Below, piece by piece: positions 5,332 to 10,179 of a stretch of 10,179 nt of DNA; positions within the stretch are counted from its first letter, which is position 1; every line of letters starts with the position of its first letter. Both the position numbers and the translations under genes were made by a program. The notes below the pieces were generated by a model. That model did not search any database. It was given only the letters and a program-made list of their open reading frames with translations, and was not told the origin of the DNA. The stretch is from Eubacterium sp. CAG:252 (lineage in GTDB: Bacteria; Bacillota; Clostridia; Lachnospirales; Lachnospiraceae), in contig FR886313.1 in NCBI GenBank assembly GCA_000436535.1, forward strand, positions 1-10,179, read 5' to 3'.

Positions 5332-7140
5332 ATGTTACAAAGTCTTAAGAATAATATGAGACTGCTAAAGCAGAGCAAAAGACATATATTATTGTTTGAG
5401 CTTGCGTATAAGCTTATTGCAGTGGCGGTATTTTATCCGGTCATAATAGGTGTTATCCGTTTGTGTATGAAGATTTCAGGGATAAATTACCTTACCAATG
5501 AATATATAGCCAAGGCATTTACGAATCCAGTCATAATAATATTCTGCCTTATAGGAGTTATAGGGTTCGTTGCCTACTGTATATTTGAGATGGCATATCT
5601 TGCAGTATGTTTTGAAACTAAGAGAAAAGGTATACAAGCATCTATTATAGATAATATTTATAATGCCTTTCTACAGCTTAAGAAGCTGATAAGAATTCAA
5701 AGCATACCGCTTTTTTTATTTTTTCTTATATCAATTATCTTTATAAATGTTACAGTTGTTGGTAATATTATATTTACGGAAACTATAAAAAATCTGTTAT
5801 GGAGTATGATGAGGCGTAACAGATATATTATATATGCAGCTGTGGCAGTTGTTGTTACATTTATATATTACTGGGTAATAAGAGGAATATTTTCATTCAA
5901 TATATATATGCTTGAAGGCAGGAGTTTTACTGCTTCTTATAAGAAAAGTTCTGGTATAGTAAGAAAAAATGTATTGTGTATTATTGGTACAGTTGTGCTG
6001 TATAATCTGGCTCTGCTGGTGATTATATATATATTCTATGCAATTATATCAGTTTTTCTTATTGCAGGTGTGAAGATACTGGATATTGCATATATAGGAA
6101 GCGCTGTGTATCTTTCGGTACTTAGTACATTAAGGACGATAGTAAGATTATTCCTTGTATTTATATCTATACCTTGTTCTTTTTCTATGGTATCATATAT
6201 GTATTATAAGTATGAGAACCTTTCTGATATAACTTTTGATTTTGTAGATATAGACGAGGGAAGTGCGAGAGTAAACAGGATAATATATTCTACGGTGGTT
6301 GTGCTGTCGGTAGTTCTTGATATACTATATGTTGTATTTACATTTAACAGTAATCCTTTTGAGAGGGTGGCTATATTTCACGAAACGCAGATAACTGCGC
6401 ACAGGGGAGCATCAAAGGAAGCACCGGAGAATACACTGGCGGCGTTCCAGAGGGCTATCGATGAGATGGCGGATTATATAGAACTTGATATCCAGATGAC
6501 AAAGGACGGCTATATAGTTGTTATGCACGACACGTCTGCGTACAGGACAACAGGCGTTTCAAAGAATATAACTGATATGACCTATGATGAGGTAAGAAAC
6601 CTTGATGCCGGATACTGGTTTTCAGATAAGTACAGGGGTGAAAAAGTTCCTTCCTTTGAGGAGGTTCTCAAGTTAGTTAATGGAAAGGCTAAGTTAAATG
6701 TTGAGATAAAGTCTTCGTCTTACAGTGCCATTGTGGCAGGAAAGGTTGTAGAGCTTATACAGAAGTATTCTATGGAGGATGAGTGTGTCATAACTTCATT
6801 TGACTATGATGCGCTGCTTGCTGTCAAGGAGGCGGATGAGGATATCCAGACAGGTTATATATTATCGGTTGCATACGGAAAGTTTTACGAGGATGACAGG
6901 GTTGATTTTTTTAGTGTAAATGCATCATTCCTTACAAAAAGAGTGGTTGATGCCATTCATAATACAGGTAAGCAGGTCTATGCATGGACAGTAAATAATG
7001 ATACATCAATTAAAAATCTTGCCAATAAAGGAATTGATAATATAATAACAGATGTTCCCGTAACAGCAAGAGAGGTAGTGTATTCAAGAGATACAAGCGA
7101 AACTATTACCAATATGATTAAGTACGTTTTTAACAGGTAA
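5332..7140 (+). CDS. Glycerophosphodiester phosphodiesterase with N-terminal membrane domain
   Basis: A 602-residue two-part protein. Residues 1 to about 340 form a membrane domain with some seven or eight hydrophobic segments (about 22-46, 66-92, 124-146, 164-184, 214-245, 252-284 and 316-338). This corresponds to the GPDPase membrane domain (PF10110). The C-terminal part (about 353-580) is a GDPD catalytic domain (PF03009). It has HRGASKEAPENT with catalytic His357, Arg358 and Glu366, ELD with metal ligands Glu384 and Asp386, HD with His399, VEIK with Glu458, and the late YAWTVNN and GIDNIITDVP motifs. GDPD enzymes hydrolyse glycerophosphodiesters to glycerol 3-phosphate plus an alcohol; the membrane domain suggests a lipid or teichoic-acid-like substrate, but the specificity and the side of the membrane are unknown. 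The start at 5332 is chosen for its ribosome site. It lies 24 bases after the CmpB-family gene and 30 before ptsI. Confidence 0.9.
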   Translation: MLQSLKNNMRLLKQSKRHILLFELAYKLIAVAVFYPVIIGVIRLCMKISGINYLTNEYIAKAFTNPVIIIFCLIGVIGFVAYCIFEMAYLAVCFETKRKGIQASIIDNIYNAFLQLKKLIRIQSIPLFLFFLISIIFINVTVVGNIIFTETIKNLLWSMMRRNRYIIYAAVAVVVTFIYYWVIRGIFSFNIYMLEGRSFTASYKKSSGIVRKNVLCIIGTVVLYNLALLVIIYIFYAIISVFLIAGVKILDIAYIGSAVYLSVLSTLRTIVRLFLVFISIPCSFSMVSYMYYKYENLSDITFDFVDIDEGSARVNRIIYSTVVVLSVVLDILYVVFTFNSNPFERVAIFHETQITAHRGASKEAPENTLAAFQRAIDEMADYIELDIQMTKDGYIVVMHDTSAYRTTGVSKNITDMTYDEVRNLDAGYWFSDKYRGEKVPSFEEVLKLVNGKAKLNVEIKSSSYSAIVAGKVVELIQKYSMEDECVITSFDYDALLAVKEADEDIQTGYILSVAYGKFYEDDRVDFFSVNASFLTKRVVDAIHNTGKQVYAWTVNNDTSIKNLANKGIDNIITDVPVTAREVVYSRDTSETITNMIKYVFNR

Positions 7141-7170
7141 TTTACAACAGGCTGATATGGAGGTGTATAT

Positions 7171-8934
7171 ATGTTAAGGGGAATTGGTACATCAAAAGGA
7201 ATAGGCATAGGACATGCACTCGTGTTAAAAAATGTGGAGTGTGAGGTCAGGCAGTATGAGATTAAGGATACAGAAGCGGAGATAAAAAGATTTAAAGATG
7301 GTGTTGATGCATTTGTAAGGGAAACGGATGAGCTTATAGAAAAGCTTGCAGCCAAGTTAAATGGCGATGACAGCAACGCACTTGTACTAAAAAATCAGGA
7401 GTATCTGGCAAAGGACATACAGCTTATATCACAGGTTGAAGACATAATAAAAACAGGTAAGGTCAATGCTGAGGCAGCACTTTATGAGGCGTGTGATGGC
7501 TTAAAAAAGCTGTTTCTTAGTATGGACAATGAGGCTATGGCGCAGCGTGTCAGTGATATAGAGGATATGAGAGTGCGCCTTACATCAATACTTCTTGGAG
7601 TTAAGAATGTTGACCTTACGCAGCTTGAGGATAATACTATTATTATAGCAGATGAGATACATCCTTCGCTGACTGCCAATATGGATACAGAGCATATAGC
7701 AGGTATCATATCAGAAAAAGGCGGTGATACTTCACATGCCTCGATACTTGCAAGAGCGTTAGAGATACCGGCAGTGCTCAGTGTTAAGGGGATATGCAGC
7801 ATTGTAAAGGACGGTCAGGAGATAATTGTTGATGGCGCATATGGAGAAGTATTTGTAGAGCCAAGTGCAATAACAACAAGAATATATGAAAAAAAGAAAC
7901 GCCAGTACGATGAAAGTGTTGTAGAGCTTAAGAAGTATATCAATAAGCAGACTATGACAAAGGACGGCAGAAGAGTTATGTTAGCTGCCAACATAGGAAA
8001 TGCGCTTGAAGCCGCCAAAGCGGTAAAAGACGGTGCAGAGGGCGTTGGACTGTTCAGGACGGAGTTCCTTTTTATGAATGGAAGTAAGCTGCCAACAGAG
8101 GAGGAGCAGTTTACAGAGTATAAGAAAGCTGCTGTCCTGCTTGATGGCAGGGAGCTTACAATAAGAACGCTTGATATAGGCGGCGATAAGGATATACCTT
8201 ATATGGGACTGTCAAAGGAAACTAATCCATTCTTAGGTTACAGGGCAATAAGGTTCTGTCTTGACAGGGTGGATGTATTTACGACACAGTTAAGGGCAAT
8301 ACTCCGTGCAAGTGCCTACGGCAATATAAGGATAATGATTCCTATGATAACCTCTGTAACAGAGATAAATGCTGTTAAGAAGATTATTGCAGGAATATGC
8401 AAAGACCTTGACAAAAAGGATATTAAGTATGATGCGGATATTAAGGTTGGAATTATGGTGGAAACACCTGCGGCAGCTATTATGGCAGATGTTCTTGCAA
8501 AGGAGGTTGATTTCTTTTCTATAGGAACGAATGACCTTACGCAGTACACGCTGGCAGTAGACAGAGGTAATGAAAATGTTTCATACCTTTATTCAGCACT
8601 TAATCCGGCAGTTATAAGAAGCATTAAAAGAATAATAGAATGTGCGCATAATGCAGGAATTGAAGTAGGAATGTGTGGCGAGGCGGCAGCGGATGAGCGT
8701 ATGATTCCGCTTCTGTTAGCATTTGGACTTGATGAGTTTTCGGTCACTGTAAGCCGTGTGCTTGAAGTAAGAAAGGAAATAGCTTCGTGGAGTGTAAAAG
8801 AATCGAAGGATATAGCACAAAGCATTTCAGGCTACTCCGAAGAAAAGGAAGTTGCCAACTACTTAAATGACTATGTTATGAGTGCTAAAGAAAGGGAAAA
8901 TGTTGCAGAACAATCCCAGAATATAGAAAAGTGA
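7171..8934 (+). CDS. ptsI: Phosphoenolpyruvate-protein phosphotransferase (PTS enzyme I)
   Basis: The general first enzyme of the sugar phosphotransferase system: it takes phosphate from phosphoenolpyruvate onto a histidine and passes it to HPr in the cytoplasm. All key residues are present and, strikingly, at the E. coli numbers. The phosphorylated His189 is in GGDTSHASILARA; Arg296 and Arg332 bind phosphoenolpyruvate; Glu431 and Asp455 (ETPAAA, IGTNDLTQY) bind metal; Cys502 (MCGEAAAD) is the catalytic acid. The N-terminal HPr-binding region starts LRGIGTSKGIGIGHA. At 587 residues it is slightly longer than the usual 570-575 because of a charged C-terminal tail (about 541-587) of no known function. 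GGAGG (7159-7163) fixes the start. No ptsH lies in the window, although ptsI often follows it; here it is placed after gdpD and 7 bases before hflX. The function is firm. Confidence 0.96.
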   Translation: MLRGIGTSKGIGIGHALVLKNVECEVRQYEIKDTEAEIKRFKDGVDAFVRETDELIEKLAAKLNGDDSNALVLKNQEYLAKDIQLISQVEDIIKTGKVNAEAALYEACDGLKKLFLSMDNEAMAQRVSDIEDMRVRLTSILLGVKNVDLTQLEDNTIIIADEIHPSLTANMDTEHIAGIISEKGGDTSHASILARALEIPAVLSVKGICSIVKDGQEIIVDGAYGEVFVEPSAITTRIYEKKKRQYDESVVELKKYINKQTMTKDGRRVMLAANIGNALEAAKAVKDGAEGVGLFRTEFLFMNGSKLPTEEEQFTEYKKAAVLLDGRELTIRTLDIGGDKDIPYMGLSKETNPFLGYRAIRFCLDRVDVFTTQLRAILRASAYGNIRIMIPMITSVTEINAVKKIIAGICKDLDKKDIKYDADIKVGIMVETPAAAIMADVLAKEVDFFSIGTNDLTQYTLAVDRGNENVSYLYSALNPAVIRSIKRIIECAHNAGIEVGMCGEAAADERMIPLLLAFGLDEFSVTVSRVLEVRKEIASWSVKESKDIAQSISGYSEEKEVANYLNDYVMSAKERENVAEQSQNIEK

Positions 8935-8941
8935 GGAATAT

Positions 8942-10179
8942 ATGGCAGTATATGTAACAGACGAAGAGCAGGAAAAGGTTATACTTGTGGGCGTGGAGCT
9001 TGACCCGTCAGATGACTGTGAAAAGTCGCTTGAGGAGCTTTCAGAGCTTGCAAAGACGGCTGGTGCAGTGACAGTGGGAAAGATGATTCAGCCACGCGAC
9101 AGCTTTCATCCGGCTACTTATATAGGAAAAGGAAAGCTTGAAGAGTTAAGGCTTATGATAGATGAGCTTGGTGCAACAGGCATCATATGTGATGATGAGT
9201 TGTCACCGGCGCAGTTAAGAAACCTAGAGGATGTCCTTGATACAAAGATTATGGACAGAACTATGGTCATACTTGATATATTTGCAGCAAGGGCATCATC
9301 AAGTGAAGGTAAGATACAGGTTGAGATGGCGCAGTTAAAGTACAGGTCAACACGTCTTGCAGGACTTGGAACAACGCTTTCAAGACTTGGTGGCGGTATC
9401 GGAACAAGAGGTCCCGGCGAAAAGAAGATAGAAACTGACAGAAGAATAATTCGTGACAGAATATCACATCTTTCAGCCGAGCTTAAGGAAATAAAGAGTC
9501 ACCGTGACATACAAAGACAGAACAGGGAAAACAGCTCAACACCTGTTGCAGCAATAGTAGGATATACTAACGCAGGTAAGTCGACACTTCTTAACAGGCT
9601 TACAGATGCAGGTGTGTTATCTGAGGATAAGCTGTTTGCAACACTTGACCCTACAACAAGGGCGCTACAGCTTCCAAACGGTGAAAAGGTGCTTATGACC
9701 GACACAGTAGGTTTTATAAGAAAGCTTCCACATAACTTAATCGAGGCTTTCAGAAGCACACTTGAAGAAGCAAAGTATGCAGATATTATAATACACGTTG
9801 TCGACTGTTCCAATGATGATTACGAAAGACATATGTCAACTGTATACGACACATTAAACCAGCTTGAAGTTAAAGATAAGCCGGTTATAACACTTTTTAA
9901 CAAATGTGATGAATTCGAGGAAATACCTATACTTAAGGACAGTAAGGCTGACTATGTTGAAAATATATCTGCAAGGACAGGAATGGGAATAGACAGCTTT
10001 CTTATGGATGTACAGGATATTATCTTAAAGAGCAGAATACAGATAGAAAGAGTATTTCCATATAGTGATGCAGGAAAGATACAGCTTATAAGGGAATACG
10101 GACAGCTCGAAAGCGAAGAGTATACACAGGATGGAATTAAGGTTAAAGGTTATGTGCCAGCGTGGGTTGGAGGCAAGCT
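8942..10179 (+). CDS. hflX: Ribosome-associated GTPase HflX (3' end beyond window)
   Basis: HflX binds the large ribosomal subunit and can split stalled or stressed 70S ribosomes. The frame is open to the window end, giving 412 residues plus two bases. The family is about 410-430 residues, so only a short C-terminal piece should be missing. The N-terminal domain (about 10-195) has the glycine-rich GLGTTLSRLGGGIGTRGPGE stretch (141-160) and a helical linker (165-195). The GTPase domain has G1 GYTNAGKST (207-215), the switch region with DPTT (236-239), G3 DTVGF (254-258), G4 NKCD (320-323) and G5 ISAR (342-345). The ribosome site GAGGA (8933-8937) overlaps the ptsI stop codon, so translation is probably coupled to ptsI. 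The start ATG at 8942 is the only one that fits this site. Confidence 0.95.
   Translation, partial: MAVYVTDEEQEKVILVGVELDPSDDCEKSLEELSELAKTAGAVTVGKMIQPRDSFHPATYIGKGKLEELRLMIDELGATGIICDDELSPAQLRNLEDVLDTKIMDRTMVILDIFAARASSSEGKIQVEMAQLKYRSTRLAGLGTTLSRLGGGIGTRGPGEKKIETDRRIIRDRISHLSAELKEIKSHRDIQRQNRENSSTPVAAIVGYTNAGKSTLLNRLTDAGVLSEDKLFATLDPTTRALQLPNGEKVLMTDTVGFIRKLPHNLIEAFRSTLEEAKYADIIIHVVDCSNDDYERHMSTVYDTLNQLEVKDKPVITLFNKCDEFEEIPILKDSKADYVENISARTGMGIDSFLMDVQDIILKSRIQIERVFPYSDAGKIQLIREYGQLESEEYTQDGIKVKGYVPAWVGGK

Noticed and set aside
7482..7802. 106-residue - strand open frame inside ptsI
   Set aside because: It is a shadow of ptsI, which carries a complete set of conserved catalytic residues in the + strand frame.
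1..10179. CRISPR array, tRNA, transposase or phage genes
   Set aside because: No regularly spaced repeats, no tRNA-like clover pattern with conserved T-loop, and no mobile-element protein was seen on either strand.

Overview
The window looks like chromosome from a low-GC, AT-rich Firmicute, most probably a gut-type Lachnospiraceae (Clostridia). This rests on strong AGGAGG-type ribosome sites, heavy use of AGA and ATA codons, and the protein types present: a eukaryote-like NADP isocitrate dehydrogenase, a Firmicutes-style glycerophosphodiesterase with a membrane domain, CmpB-family membrane protein, enzyme I of the PTS, and HflX. I cannot fix the genus. Most of the sequence is ordinary housekeeping DNA. 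The two stretches that genes do not explain are both RNA-like or repeat-like intergenic blocks.

Layout. Positions 1-250 hold a strongly folded non-coding block, best read as a + strand structured RNA: a long interrupted helix (52-75 with 175-199) encloses several hairpins, with another long hairpin at 1-42. A short reading frame with a good ribosome site (104-244) lies inside it. Next, on the - strand, is asnB (336-2177), glutamine-dependent asparagine synthetase, with a possible terminator overlapping its stop codon. A 443-base divergent promoter region (2178-2620) separates it from icd (2621-3829) on the + strand, which has a near-consensus sigma-A promoter.

After icd comes an unusual block (about 3851-4052) of three consecutive long hairpins plus a tail with a short direct repeat. 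It looks like a dispersed intergenic repeat, a mobile miniature element or a structured RNA. Then follow five tightly spaced + strand genes that look like one operon: a PgsA-type CDP-alcohol phosphatidyltransferase (4091-4687), a CmpB-family membrane protein (4699-5307), a membrane-anchored glycerophosphodiester phosphodiesterase (5332-7140), ptsI (7171-8934) and hflX (8942 to beyond the window end).

How they fit together. The first and third genes of the operon act on phospholipid head groups: PgsA-type enzymes make phosphatidylglycerol phosphate, and GDPD enzymes cleave glycerophosphodiesters to glycerol 3-phosphate and an alcohol. Enzyme I feeds phosphate from phosphoenolpyruvate into sugar uptake; HPr is not encoded here. 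HflX is a ribosome-associated GTPase. The grouping could be simple co-transcription rather than one pathway. asnB and icd share a divergent control region and both sit at the junction of carbon and nitrogen metabolism. I found no phage, transposase, CRISPR array, tRNA or rRNA, and no clearly new multi-gene system.
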